Source: Pogona vitticeps
Lineage: Eukaryota; Chordata; Lepidosauria; Squamata; Agamidae
Reading direction: 5' to 3'
Length of the DNA: 64,000 bases
Assembly (NCBI RefSeq): GCF_051106095.1
Contig: NC_135786.1
Location: forward strand, 19,887,001 to 19,951,000
Both the position numbers and the translations under genes were made by a program. Of the stretch, positions 44,886 through 57,379 are shown piece by piece; the first letter of the stretch is position 1; every line of letters begins with the position of its first letter. Under the pieces are notes generated by a model. It worked only from the letters and a program-made list of their open reading frames with translations. It did no database searches and was not told where the DNA came from.

Positions 44886-45191
44886 TATTTATAGCTCCGA
44901 CAAACTCCCTGCTCCTGTGTAAATTACTTCTTGAAGGTCTGGGCATAGCACCTCTTACCCATCCGTATCTGTTGAAGAGGAGTGTTGCAACCATGTATAC
45001 GCTGTGCCTTGACTTTCAGATGCACCTCCTTGAAACATCTGTGGTTTTGAATCACTTGATAAGCTTTTCTCTGTATCCTGCTCTGTTAGTGCTACAATAT
45101 TTTGCCTTCCCCCCCTTGAGTATTGCAGGATCTGTACAAATAGAACAATAATTACATTATTTTCTGTTTCTTAATGCGGTGTCCCCGACAG

Positions 45192-45626
45192 GTCCACGTT
45201 GGAACTCACATGTGGAGCAACTCTGCACGACGTGGAAGAAGACTCTCCATCGACAACCCCATGGCTCTGCTCAGCAGTGATCCCAAGAAGGTGTCAGAGA
45301 TGTTTCCTAAGGAAGTTGTGCCTGCCTCAGTCAGTCTCGATCCTGCCACATGGAACCAGTATACTGCGGTGCTCAGCAATGGCTTAGCCATGAAAACCAA
45401 TGAGATTTCTGTAATCCAGAGTGGGGGCATTCCTTCTCTTCCAGCCACAATTGGGGGAGGGCCAGCAGTCAACATAGCAATGAATTCCGCCACAGTCTCA
45501 CAGATGGATGGTTCCCAGTCTGCCATTGGCTCAGAGGTGGAGAAGCCTAGCAGCACTGCTACAGACAATGTGCCCAAACGCCAATTCCCTCACTATATGG
45601 AAGAGAACAATATTGCTGTTAATTAA
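45192..45626 (+). CDS. SALL4: SALL4 coding exon 4 (residues 964-1107 and stop)
   Basis: The exon opens [20 protein letters not shown], giving the two zinc-binding histidines of the last ZFC4 finger (H965, H969), then the conserved tail with [32 protein letters not shown] and the end MEENNIAVN. Human SALL4 ends LEENKIAVS, so the carboxy terminus is complete. The acceptor is CGACAG|GTCCAC. The total protein length of 1107 is close to the 1053 residues of human SALL4 isoform A. The HVGTHMW sequence resembles SALL1/SALL3 more than human SALL4 (HYMTHGA). Confidence 0.98.
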   Translation, partial: VHVGTHMWSNSARRGRRLSIDNPMALLSSDPKKVSEMFPKEVVPASVSLDPATWNQYTAVLSNGLAMKTNEISVIQSGGIPSLPATIGGGPAVNIAMNSATVSQMDGSQSAIGSEVEKPSSTATDNVPKRQFPHYMEENNIAVN

Positions 45627-47795
45627 AAAGAAAATGAAGAAGACTTGGGAGAAGATGGAATGGATTTTTTTAAAAAAAAACAAAGAGAGATGGGTATAGA
45701 AGCGTATATATAAATATATATTTTTAAGAGATTACACCTCAAGTATCATTATTTTCCTACTGACGTGCAAATGATTCTATGGTTGTCTTTGTATGAGTTG
45801 CCCAGAGTACAATCATGCCGTTGTTATGCGCAAAACAAAAGTGAAGCCAATTTAGGATCATTGGAAAGATGCGGGTCTTGCAAAGAATTTCTTGTGTGGG
45901 TGACTTTAATGTGTAAAACCTTAGACGTTTTGCAACATGAAATTCCAAAGGTTATCACATTTACCTCATTTTTTAGGGGGGGGGGAGTTCTTGGTGTTTC
46001 TTGTTTTGTTTTTGTTTTCTTGCATCAAACCATTTGTGACTTTGAGCCAAGGAGACTCTTAAGTTAATGGTCATTAAGAGGGGATGTGGCACTCCTGGAG
46101 TTCATGACAGATACATGGAAGTTAATTATGCGGGTAAATATCCTAGAATGCCGCCCTTTTAGAGTAGTATCTATTTTTGTTTGTTTGTGAGAATTCTTTT
46201 TTTAAAAAATAAGTTTTTGAATGTAATATAATGCCTGTTGAACCCACAAATCTAATTCATCTGGAAGAATGCCATTTGAAAGCAACGTTGCATTTTTAAA
46301 CTGACTGTTATCCATGAGAAATCGTAATTACTCTGTATTGATGAGTGCTGCTTATTTAAATACTACATGGACACATGCCACATGCACGCCACCATCTGTA
46401 GAACTGTGCCAAAAAGTCTAACGTTTAACTGGAGTTGTTCTCCCCGAATAGATATACAGAATGGGGGCAGCATGTTGGAATAGCTTCGAAATCAAGAAAC
46501 GGCAACGGGAGCGGGAGGGCGAACTTCCTTTGTATATACTGTCAAAAGGGAATCAAATGCTGAGGAGGGTTGTGTTCTTTTGAATGTTCTGCCAGGAATC
46601 TCAGGTGACTGCATTTTGGAAACATTTCCCTTCCTGCGAATAAGTCTTTCCTTCATACATGCATCTTTGATCTTCGTAGGGTTCCCCTTCCTCACCCAAC
46701 CCCCATTGCTTAGTGATGAATCTATCAAAGTCTGTATTCAAGATGAAGTACGTCTCTTGGAGACTATGTTCTTTTGTTACAGCATTTCCACTTTAGAAAT
46801 GTGGGGCACAATCCACCCAGATGTTAACCTGCACAGGTTTCATCTTCCTGTGCAGGAAATCCGGTTCGTTTCAATTGAGCTTATGTCGAAGAAATTCTTT
46901 GGGGGGGGGGCTAAGTTTCCTCTGGACTTTATATATTTGCATTTTGGGGGGCAGGGGGACCAAAATAAAACCTGATGGCATTTGTATTGTATGAAGGTTA
47001 CTGGGATGGCCCGCTGGATTCTTAAGTTATCTACCTCATTATTATTATTATTATTGTTGTTATTATTACTATTTTGTTCTTTTGTAGTGCTGAGTGTCTA
47101 TTTTTCTATAAAATAACCACTGTAATGAACTTGAGATCCAAGCAGGGGCTACTGTGCACTATTTGAATCAAAATATGATATACTGCTAGGAATATCTGAA
47201 TTTGTTTTGTCATGTGTGTTGTGGGGTGGACAGAGTATTTTGTGTTTGGTTTTCCCACCCCCCCAACTCTCCTCTTTGTATCTGCAGGATATCTCTGTGG
47301 GTTGATGTAAATCTACATTGGAAAATGTAGCTAACCATTTGGTATTAAAAGGACTTGAATAAAAATGTGTCTTTTTTTCTCACTTCAGAGTCCAGCTTTG
47401 CTCATGCAGAAGGCCCAAGAAACAGTGCATTTATTTTTAATTCTACCCCCTCAAACTACCCTTACTTGTATAATTTTGTTGCACCTGAACCATTTTTAAA
47501 TGTGTCTCCCAAGTGTTTTAGTTTATTTTATTTCACTTAGAATGAATTTTTTTTGCCAAGTTGTGCCTTTCTTGCTGGACTTTGTAAAGTAAGAACACAA
47601 TCTGTTTACACTGTAAAATGGATCTTGTTACATGGAACATACCAAAGTTGCATCCCAAGTTCATGTCTCTTCTTACATTGTGAATGTATGAACTTTTAAA
47701 GCAAATTCTGTGTAGTGTTACATTTTGTTTTTGTCTTACCTACTGATGCATTTCTGTTGATGATATGAGAATAAATTTGGGATGACTTTTTCACA
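45627..47795 (+). other. SALL4: SALL4 3' UTR
   Basis: About 2.1 kb of AT-rich, repeat-free DNA follows the stop. AATAAA hexamers occur at 46964, 47358 and 47770. The last is followed within 25 bp by a T-rich stretch and 'cttgatgcacctcacc' and is the most likely main polyadenylation site. The earlier two could give shorter transcripts. Small ATT and G-run tracts (47038-47055, 46901-46910) are simple sequence. Confidence 0.75.
47770..47775 (+). terminator. SALL4: Poly(A) signal AATAAA, probable main site of SALL4
   Basis: The hexamer follows a long UTR without transposons and precedes a T-rich element (GACTTTTTCACAC). Recognisable repeats resume about 350 bp further on, consistent with the gene ending here. 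Confidence 0.65.
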
Positions 47796-48134
47796 CTTGA
47801 TGCACCTCACCTTCATTTTTGTTGCATTGCTGCAGCACTTCCAATAAACAAGACACATTGAGACCCAGGCTGTTTAGATTTTGTGCTAAAAGAAAGGAAA
47901 AGCCTGCGCAATTAAAATTCTGCAACCTGCCTAAAGATGCAGAAATAAAAGTCATCCACAATTCTGCAAGCAAACAGCCAAACAATTCCAAAAGATACAA
48001 GATACTCTAGTTTTGTAAGGGACTAGGAGTTAAACTAGACTAAAACACTATGCTTAATATGGTGGAAGCCTTTTGAAACCATCATCTGGCTTCTCGGCTT
48101 TCAAATCAGCTATTACTGTTCTGTCTTTCAAGGT
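47796..48134. other. Intergenic, no gene seen
   Basis: No supported feature. Confidence 0.4.
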
Positions 48135-48850
48135 ACGGAATTTATTTGAACCTACCACATAGTAAAGCTGCAGACATGACATTGCATCTGGCTAGGGAGA
48201 ATGCCCTGTGTTTTTGTGGACACTTAAGCAGGGAAAGGAAGGCAGCTGGTTTTCTATCTTAAAGGGGTTGTGGGAAAACAGTGGTGAACAGGTCTTATTG
48301 GCTGCATTCCATAATTCCTGGAATTCAATGTCCAAAATTATTTTGATCATTTGGAAGGCTTGTCCTTGATTTGGTGAGCCCAAGGAGTCACTAAGCCAAT
48401 CCATTTCAGTTTTTTAAAAAAGGCAGTATTCCTAAGGGAGGTTTGGAGTCCTGCAATAGGTGGTACAAAAACCTCTCTGGGTCATAGTTATAGAAAAGTT
48501 TTAGCCAGAATTGAAATGATCTCAGCCAAGCCATTGTTACCAAAGAGGAAAATCGGGTCTCTAGACAAAGCACTGAGTGGGGAACACAACTTGGTAACCA
48601 TAGCACTTTACATAAGAATTGAGATTGTATCCCTTCAATTGACCTGTCCACGGCATTTAAGTGGATTGGGATGCCATACAAAATTTGTGGGATAATTTTG
48701 AATTGGTTCATCTGGCTGGCTGGGCGGGTGTCCCTTCCCTCCCTCCCTGCTCCATATGCATCCCTCCCGAAGCTGCATGCTTAGTGGAAGAGGATGACCA
48801 TACCAGATAGGAGTGTACCGTTCTTCGGTCAAGGGTATATGATTAAAACC
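48135..48850 (-). mobile_element. Older copy of the intron-2 LINE family
   Basis: The minus strand shows the same protein landmarks as 38387-40111 but frame-broken: ILYGIPIHLN, LWLPSCVPHSVLCLETRFSS with FQFWLKLFYNYDPERF, a degenerate ILDIEFQELWNAANKTCSPL block, and FSLARCN..AALLCGRF..IPYLER near 48135-48190 (in the young copy FTLAKFNVLPSVLLEGRY). It is clearly much older. Confidence 0.8.
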
Positions 48851-49149
48851 TGATACATTAGTTAAAAGGATTTGTGACTATCAGTAGCAACTTTTAAATT
48901 AACGAGGGGGGGGGAGAACCCAACCAAGCTAGCATTTTGAAATAAGGAATAAATGTTATGCCAAAAAATGACACTGTTAATGTTGCTCTTATTAAAACAA
49001 GGAGTAAGTGTGATATTGCTCCTTGTAGCCAAGAAGGAAAATAATGATGTCATTAGAAATTGGACTTGAAATTGGTGGGCATGGTTGCCTGGGGAATATG
49101 GGGAGTTGTCCAAAAACACAAAATAATCATGTTGAATATCAGGGGAAAA

Positions 49150-49355
49150 AAAATCTTAACTGTTAGAGCAGTATGACAGTGGAACCAATTACCTCAGGAG
49201 TTGGTGAGTGCTCCAACATTCGAGGCATTCAAGAAAAACGTAGATAATTACCTGGCAGATATGCTTTGATTGTATTCCTGCATTGAGCAGGGGGTTGGAC
49301 TTGATGGCCTTGTAGGCCCCTTCCAACTTCACTTTCTATTATTCTATGTTTTTAC
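49150..49355 (+). mobile_element. CR1 LINE, 3' UTR end
   Basis: 'gggggttggacttgatggcc', 'ccccttccaactt' and the terminal ATTCTATT/ATTCTATG octamer pair are diagnostic of CR1 3' ends in reptiles and birds. The upstream part ('aattacctcaggagttggtg') is the end of the polymerase region. Confidence 0.93.
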
Positions 49356-50660
49356 TTGGAACAGTTATAACAGCACTGAGGGCAGAAGCCATAAGTAATT
49401 CCTCTACACCACATATTGCAGCATTCTGTCTGTTTTATCAAGGATAATCTCTCCCCTTACCTATCAGGAGTAAATCATGGTCTCTGCCTTATTGTGTTGT
49501 TCTGGCTTCACTTCCTTCTCAGACTTCTAGAAGATAGATCTTTGAAGAGAAGGAGATTTCCATTTTGTTGCCAGTGCACATGCATAAAAAAACACATGAA
49601 CATTAAATTAACTTGCAGTGCACAGATTATACTTTCCTATCATGCATCTTGAACTAGTATTATCATGCTAGAGGGACTTCTGATGACCATCCCACTCTTG
49701 ATGTGGGCATGTCAGTCATGAAATGTCTCTTCCTTTTACAGCGACCTTCCTCCCGTTTAGGTTTCTTATGTCTACAGTATGGTCACAAAGACAAAACGTG
49801 ACAATGTTTTATCAAGACATGGGAGAAAATGCGGCAATGACTTTGTTTTCCCCAACCTTCACCTCCATTCTTACCACTATGTGCTTATTTTTTCCAAATC
49901 CTTCTAGTTTTGCTATATATTTTCCATGTCTACCTAAAGCACTGTGGTATCATTATGTCAAACAGCCTCTCCACAAAAAGCCTGTAGCAGTGCACATTTT
50001 ATTGTCATTTCCGTTAGCAACTGCTGATGGATTTATGAAGGGCTTCATTAAATGTACGTTTAAAGGATATCCGCTATCACCCTCTTGTCAAGAAGGGGGA
50101 GAGAAGAACAACAAAAATCAAAGCCATCCTAGCTGATCAGAGATACAGGTGCTAACAGCTTATTACAGGCTGGTAGTGATTAACTGGCCAATTAATTGGA
50201 ATAGGCTTGTCAGAGTTCAGACACCCAGAAAAGATATATTTATTGTGCATGGATTTATGGCACACATAATATTGCCATAATTCCTGCCTTGGTAACCAAG
50301 ATGGTAATTGTATTCGTGTTACAGAAAGAAGAACTTCTATTTTGTGTTGCACACAGATATCCAACACCCTTGTGTCCATCAGGTCACAAGAATTGCCTGC
50401 CTTCACATCTATTAATGGCTGTTCTTTTATTTCCTTTCTGCAGGAAGTGAACAAAATAGGTTGTGTGTTTATTAAGCAGATAAAGCCTGCCCCTCTCCTT
50501 CAGAAAAGCCAAGGAACTGAATGCAGAGCATGGAGCAGTCGGCTCAAGAAGTGAATTCCTCAGTAGTGAAGGATGATTGCAGATGACCTGGGAAAGGCAA
50601 AACTGAAGGCCAATTTTCCAGCCCCAAAACCCGTTGTGAGTCAGATCAGGCCACGAAGTG
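49356..50660. other. Intergenic, no gene seen
   Basis: A 137-codon open frame at 49723-50136 has no recognised similarity, no splice context and ordinary composition; I do not call it a gene. Confidence 0.45.
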
Positions 50661-50663
50661 TAT

Positions 50664-53640
50664 TTTTATTTGTTTTATTAGACTTGTATACTGCCCATCT
50701 AGAACATGTCTACTCTGGGTGGTTTACACAAAATACAAAAACAAAAAGATACAAATATAATAAATGAAAACATAAATGCATTAAAAAATAAGACCCAATT
50801 TTACTACAAGAGTCCAAGATGGGAAAAAAATGAAAAAGAAGAGGTAAAGCTAAGTTGGGAAGGCCTGCATGTAGAGCCAGGTCTTTAGTTTGCACTTGAA
50901 GGCCCTCAGCAAAGGGGGCCAGGTGGATTTCTGTTGGTACAGTAATTTTTTCAGAGACGAGGGGCCACTGCCGAGAAGGCCCAGTTTTTGGAGTTAGGCC
51001 CCTCAACAGCCCAGCCTGGCTAGAACGGGTGGAACGGGCATAACTAAGTGGAAGAAGGCACTCTGCCAAGTATCGAGGGCCTACCGTTTAGGGCTTTGTA
51101 TGTAATAGTCTGCACCTTGAAATCGATGCAGTAGTGAATAGGTAACCAGTATAAGGCAGCCAGGATGGGGATTATGATGGAATCTTTTCACCCCTGTTAA
51201 TAGCCTGGCCACTGTGTTCTGGACTATTTGAAGCTTCCGCATCAGTCTTAAAGGAAGCCCCACATACGGAGCATTACAGTACTCTATTCTTGAGAGACTA
51301 TGAGCGCATGAACAAGCATGATGAGGGCCCTTGCGTCTAGACAGGTACGCAGCTGGGTGATCTGCCAAAGATATAAATGGGAGGACCAAACCATGGACGC
51401 TACCTGGGTCTCCATGGTTCAAGATGAATCCTCAGACTGTGAACCACACTCTCTGTGGTGAGAGTCCCCCCCCCAAAAAAGAGAGGGAGTTTCCCAAATC
51501 ACTGGCATCAGGAGTGCCAACCTGCAAGAGCTCTGTCTTCTCGGGGATCAACCTCAGTCCATTCAACTGCATCCGTTGCAGAACAACCCCCAGGCAATGC
51601 TCAAGAGATAAAATGTCATCCACTGCAGATGAAAAAAAATGTAGAGCTGAGTGTCATCAGCATACTGGTGACATGTGGCTCCACACCCCCAGATGACCTG
51701 TCCCAGTGGCCTCATATAGATATTAAACAGCATTGGGGAGATGATCGAACCCTGCAGTACCCCACAATTGAGGGACCACGGGGCTGATACATTGTCCCTA
51801 GGCTGAACTCTCTGAGGACGACTCTCCAAGAAGGATCAGAGCCAAGTGAGATCAAGGCCACCAATCCCCAACTCGGAGAACCTCTCCAGGAGGATACTGT
51901 GGTCAATGGTATGAAAGGCAGCTGAGATATCGAGGAGGACCAACAAGGACGCTCCTGTCGGCCTCTCTCAATAGGTCATCAAGCAGGGCAATCAATGCTG
52001 TTTCCATGCCATGGCAGGGCCTAAAGCCCAACTGAAATGGATCCAGAGTGTTGGTTTCATCCAAGAGAGCCTGAAGCTGATCAACCAACACCATCTCAAC
52101 TACCTTGCTAAGGAAGGAAACATTGGCGATGGGCTTATTATTGCCAATATTGTCCACCACCAAGCTTGGTTTCTTCCTAATGGGCCTAATGAGTGTTTTC
52201 TTGAGGGCAAGAGGAACCTCCCAAAGAGACCCATTTATTATTGCAGTAGCCCATTTAATTGGTACTGGCCTGGCTGTTTTGATTAGCCAGGCCCAGCAAG
52301 GATCAAGGAAGGATGTGGTGGCTCAGCAAACAATCAAGGACCTTGTCCACCTTTGCGGATGTCACAGGTTCAAACTGAGTAATTCACAACGGACAAGACA
52401 CTGAGCGGGGTGTCTCAGCTCAATCCACTGTTTTCAAAAAGGGAGCTAGATCCCAGTGGATGGCCTCCACTTTTGATTTTTTTAAATGATGCAAATTGGT
52501 CACAAGAAGTGGAGGTCAGTCATTGTGACTGACTCTGGATAGACGACGTACTATACGGAAGCATTCTGACTGCTGGTTAGATGCTTCGCTTATCTGGACA
52601 GTGAAGTATGCTCTTCTGGCAGCCTTTACCATGACTAGGTAAAGGTTAGACATGATCTTGGCAGTTTTTAAGTTGTTTTCTTTCGGGTTCCACCTACAAA
52701 TGCTCTCCAGCCCTTTCCTGTTCCGCTTCATAGCTCAAAACTGCTGGTTAAACCAGGATGCTGGTCAGGCTCTGCACTGGAGAGGGCATTTAGGAGCTAT
52801 TGTGTCTACAGCCCTGGCGGTGGCAGCACACCAGCCGTCCACCAGAACCACGACAGAAGTGCCAGCCATTCTATTGTGGAATCCCTCACATAGAATCCTG
52901 GAATCCAATAGGATCCAGTAGTCTGCAAGGATAGACCATCAAAAATAGGTCTCTGCTCCCCACAGGGAGTGAGGGCCACTGTGATGATGTACTTTATCAG
53001 GTGGTGGTCCAACCACGACAAGAGAACCAGCCAAAGGTCAGTCATCATCGGGCCGGATACTCTCTGCTCAGTGGAGAAAACCAGGTCCACCATGTGACCA
53101 CCCACGTGCGTGGGGCCGTTAACATGTTAGGATATGTTAACGGAAGCCATGGTTTCTAAGAATCAAGAGCTGGACCGGTAACCTCTGCCTCTGCATGGAT
53201 GTTGAAATCACCCAAGATGATCAACCTTGGGGATCCCAACAGTACCGCGGAGACGAAGTCCGCCAACTCCAGAAGGGAAGTGGCTGGGTCACGGAGAGCA
53301 CGGTATGCCAGCAAGATCCCAATACCATACCTGGCCCCAATTGACTCATGGAGGGCCTCTAGGCCTGGTGTCACCACTGCAGAGAGCCTGACAATCTCAA
53401 GGGTGTCCTTATAAATAATGGCAACTTACACCCTCCAACCCTCCGGTCTACTCTGGTGCTAGATAGCATAACCAGGGGGACAGGCAAGAGATAGAGGAAC
53501 ACCCCCATCACCACCCATCCAAATTTTGGTTATGCAAGCCAGATCTGCATTCTTCTCTAGAATAAGGTCTTGTATTAGCTGGGATTTATTGGATACAGAT
53601 CTAGCATTCAGCATTACCATGGTTAGAGTGGAGGGATGAC
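50664..53640 (-). mobile_element. L2 LINE, nearly full polymerase region (3 kb)
   Basis: On the minus strand, from 53640 downwards: endonuclease motif LIILGDFNIHAEAEV (about 53190-53230), VDLVFSTEQ of the linker (about 53090), RT entry NKPIANVSFLSKVVEMVLVD and LDPFQLGFRPCHGMETALIA (51980-52140), GVLQGSIISPMLFNIYMRPL with CHQYADDTQLY (51635-51760), LSRIEYCNAPYVGLPLRLMR (about 51240-51300) and MAECLLPLSYARSTRSSQAG (about 51010-51069). The 3' UTR ends at about 50664 with 'tgtatactgcccatctagaa'. Several stops and frame changes separate these blocks, so it is not active. It is the longest LINE copy in the window. Confidence 0.93.
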
Positions 53641-53689
53641 TAAGCTGGCTACCTCGAGCTTGGCAAAAAAGTGAAAATGTGAAAACACT

Positions 53690-55310
53690 AGGCTTCGTTT
53701 CTGAGATTCTATTTTCAGAAAGGTTCCCCCCCCCCTTTTCTGTTGTGGAGGCTTTGGATCAGTTAAAGAGCTCCACACCACATTTTGTACCAAAGAAATT
53801 TACTCTCCCAACCATATGGAGGCCTTGCATGTATCCTGTGGGCTTCACTTTGCCCACCGCAGCTATAGCCACTTGGTAAGCCAATTATCTGTGACTAGTC
53901 TATTTACATACAGCAGAATGAGATGGAATGAGACAGCAGAATTCTACAACAGCAGAATGGAATATACCAGATCAAAAGGGAGGTGGGGAAACTCCTCTTT
54001 TTAGTGTTCCCTAACTTAAAAACAATTCTCCTGCACATTGGAAACTGTGTTGGTTATACAATCTTTTTCTCTCATTCCTACCTTCTTACTTTAGGGAAGG
54101 TTGTGTACCTGATAGTCACACTTCAGACACAGTTAACAGTAATGTCCATTGACTTCAGATAGTCATTGCAGATCATTTAAGGTCTGCCTTGACTATCTGA
54201 AGCTAGAAGTGGTCCAGCCGATTCAGTCTTCCCATTGCAATTACATTCCATCTCAGTACATTAGAACAGGGCTATATTGTCTCACCAAACACAGGAGGAA
54301 GGGAAGGGAGGGGAAAATTCTTACCACACATTGGCAGCTAATCAGATAACCAAGGAATTAGGGAAATAGTTAAAGTTCCCATCCCTCCATGTCAGAACAA
54401 TAGACAATCTGTTTGTGAAGTGGCAACGGTTGTCTATCAGCATCAGTTGTCTATCAGCATCTAGGGCTGGTCATCTGCTTTGTTTGTTCTTCGGAAGTGG
54501 CCTTTTCCTATATGAGCCACCTCCTCCATTCAAGCATAGAAAACTCTTTGCATGAGAGAACTAATCTGGAGAGACAGGCAGAGGGACCTGCCTCCATTGT
54601 GATGCTCAGGCCAGCTTCAGTTCTACCCACCGGCCCACCCCTACCTCCATCCTGGGAGAAAATGTGAAATGACTGCTATTTTGATCAGAATCTTACCAAA
54701 ATGCTAGTAATCCTGGAGCGCACAATCCAAAAGGAAATCTTGCCAGCATGGAATTCAGAAGTGGGCCATTTTTTCACCAGGCCTATCAGCTTCCTTCTTT
54801 CCTTCTACTTGGTAGAAGACGGCAACCATGATTCTCCTTATGTACAAAGTCTACAAAGATAAGGCTGGAGACTCATACAAGATATTCTGGTTTTGTCCAT
54901 GGCAAAGAATAGCAATTAAAGCTTGCTATCAAAATCCAACACCCTGGACTGCTTCAAGGGCCCACCACCGACACCTGCTGAGTCTCCCCCTGCTCCTTCT
55001 TTAAAGTATTTGTTTTTCCCCAGCCTGATGCTCTGAGCAGCACTGTGCAGCTGTTTCCCATAGTACCACAGAGTAACACCGCAGTGGAAGCGTTATGAGA
55101 AATTGAAATGAAGCTAACCAGAGCTTGGCAACTTACTTTTAGAAGTAACTTGTTCTTATTGTGATTTATTGCATTTAATAAACAAACTACTCCTGTTTCC
55201 ATGTTAAAAACTAGCTTGTTGACTTCTTGTGTTGCTTTTTATTTTCATTCCTTTTTGTGAGGTTTTTGTTAACCTGAAGATTGATCGGGAAAGAGCATAA
55301 AACTTACAAG
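53690..55310. other. Intergenic, no gene seen
   Basis: Only a short duplicated stretch is noted (GTTGTCTATCAGCATC twice at 54430-54463). No gene or transposon is supported. Confidence 0.4.
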
Positions 55311-55314
55311 CTTT

Positions 55315-56045
55315 GTTTGTTTGCATTTCTATCCTGCTCAACTAGTAGCTAGGGTACTACCTGGGGCAGTTAACAGAAGGACAACACAGTCATAAACAAC
55401 AACAATAAAACCAATAAAACAATAGCAAAAAAGGGGCTCTAGGCATAACTATAGGAACTACATAAGAAAGGGGGAAAAAGAGGTAAATTAATGGCAGACT
55501 AGCAGCAGAAGTGCTGGAGGAGACTCTTGAGAGTCCCCTGGACTGCAAGGAGAACAAACCTATCCATTCTGAAGGAAATCAACCCTGAGTGCTCACTGGA
55601 AGGACAGATCCTGAAGCTGAGGCTCCAATACTCTGGCCATCTCATGAGAAGAGAAGACTCCCTGGAAAATACCCTGATGTTGGAAAAGTGTGAGGGCAAG
55701 AGGAGAAGGCGATGACAGAGGACGAGATGGCGGGACAATGTCACCGAAGTTACAGACATGAATTTGACCCAACTCCAGGAGGCAGTGGAAGACAGGAGGG
55801 CCTGGCGTGCTCTGGTCCATGGGGCCATGAAGAGTCAGACACGACTTAACAACTAAGCAACAAGTGGCACAAAGGATACAAAAAATTATTTGATTAGGGG
55901 CAAACAACTGAAAAGCTTGGGAAAACAGCCAGGTCTTCAGTTGCCTCCTAAATCCCAGGAGGGATGAGAGGGAGTTCCAGAGTGAAGTGGCCACCACAGA
56001 AAAGTCCTAGTTTTGAGTGACCAATTTCCTAAGTGGCCACTTGAG
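55315..56045 (-). mobile_element. L2 LINE 3' fragment, split by Bov-B
   Basis: 'gcatttctatcctgctcaac' (55324) is a minus-strand L2 tail. The frame FRRQLKTWLFSQAFQL and a preceding VATSLWNSL block (about 55915-55990) continue it on the far side of the Bov-B insertion at 55500-55862. Confidence 0.8.
55500..55862 (+). mobile_element. Bov-B/RTE LINE 3' end nested in L2
   Basis: A plus-strand frame reads RVPWTARRTNLSILKEINPE, then LKLRLQYSGHLMRREDSLEN and TLMLEKCEGKRRRR, then loses frame. The terminus 'gaagagtcagacacgactta' with AACAACTAAGCAACAA closes it. It interrupts the L2 copy and is therefore younger. Confidence 0.93.
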
Positions 56046-57375
56046 GGATTACAATATGAGAGGTGTGAGTGGGATGGGTAGATGTTTTTTGGGAAAAGAA
56101 AAAGTTATGCCAAGATGTCTCTAAAAATACATTAAAAACAACTTGGAAATGTAGCTAGAAAGCATTGCCTGTTACCCAGGCAAAGGCCAAAGGCCTGTTC
56201 CAGAGTTATGCCAGCAGAAGGCAATGGAATGGGTCGTAGCAGCAAATTGCTGCTAATCAATTAATCCCTGTTTGGTTTCCTCACTCTGCTCTAGCTTGGT
56301 GACTTAGTACAGGAACCCAAGCAAAGCCTCATTCATTGATTACTTTCAATATTGTCTTTCTAGCCTTTTCATATTATCTGTAAATGTCTTCTTAACATTT
56401 AGCTGAAATCTCTGCAGAGAAATTCCAGTTGCTGAGCCCTGTGACTCACTAGACTCTGTTTATTTACCTTACAGCTGACCGTGCAACAGTTATGCATCCA
56501 GGCATGTCAAACAAGGCTTGCTAGATTGCCCATATTCTAGAATCTTCTTGCTTTTGCTTTTAGGTAATTACCCCTGGGTCTTCATTATATTTAGGAGTGA
56601 GTTTGTGTGTGTGAATGTTGGCAGTGAATGAATCTCCCATTATCTCTGATAAGCAGGGCGGGGGCGGACCTTCTTTTCTTCTCCCTGATATTTTCCACTT
56701 CCTAGATCTCCTTGCAGAGATATCTCTTTGAAATTTCATGGGGCATCTTAGCTATCCTACAGTGTTTCCCACATAAAGGGGGGGGGGGAATCTGCTGTTG
56801 TTTGCTTTAGAAATTAGCTGTCTAATTTGATTTTGGATTTTTCCATTAGAAGGGAGACAACTCTCTTATTAATAGCTTCCCATTTCAGCTGCAGAGATCA
56901 GAAGCTCATTCTCCTTAACCTCCTTTGTACATCAAATGTGTTTCACCTCAGTTCTTTAACAGATGCTGGGAAGAGCCTCTTGGCAAAGATTCTATTATTT
57001 GGATTGGGGGAGCTCTATGTTTTTGTTCTGGGAAACAGCTCTGTAAAGGATTCCCATCTCAGTGACTGAAAGCAGCAAAACAGCCACGTCACCCAATAGA
57101 AACATCTACCAGAGCTTACCCACTGGCTGTTTTCTCCATGCTGTAGGACAGCCCCTCCTGTCCTTAGTGACATTAAGGTCTGTTTTCACCTTCCCAAAGG
57201 ATAGGTGCTAAATGTGCAGTACTCTGACTCAGGCTAGGCAGTGAGCAGGCACACTTGGCTAAGTCAAGCCATCAACTGGGACCACTATGGGGTATTTCTT
57301 ATCCTTTATGGATATGTCCCCTGAGGATAGCTCTCTGAGAGAGGGAAGGAAGAAAGGGATGGAAGCATTGCTTAC
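56046..57375. other. Intergenic, no gene seen
   Basis: No supported feature; a G-run at 56778-56788 only. Confidence 0.4.
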
Positions 57376-57379
57376 CAGC

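Larger units (their letters stand above)
43389..45191 (+). other. SALL4: SALL4 intron 3 (1.8 kb)
   Basis: Phase-0 intron, GTGAGC at 43389 to CGACAG at 45186-45191. It holds a Bov-B 3' end, an unclassified repeat-like block and a Tigger-like MITE. Confidence 0.95.

Noticed and set aside
49723-50136. 137-codon open frame as a possible gene
   Set aside because: It has no recognised similarity, no repeat of the frame on comparison with the SALL4 or ATP9A structure, and ordinary composition; length is within chance for AT-moderate DNA.
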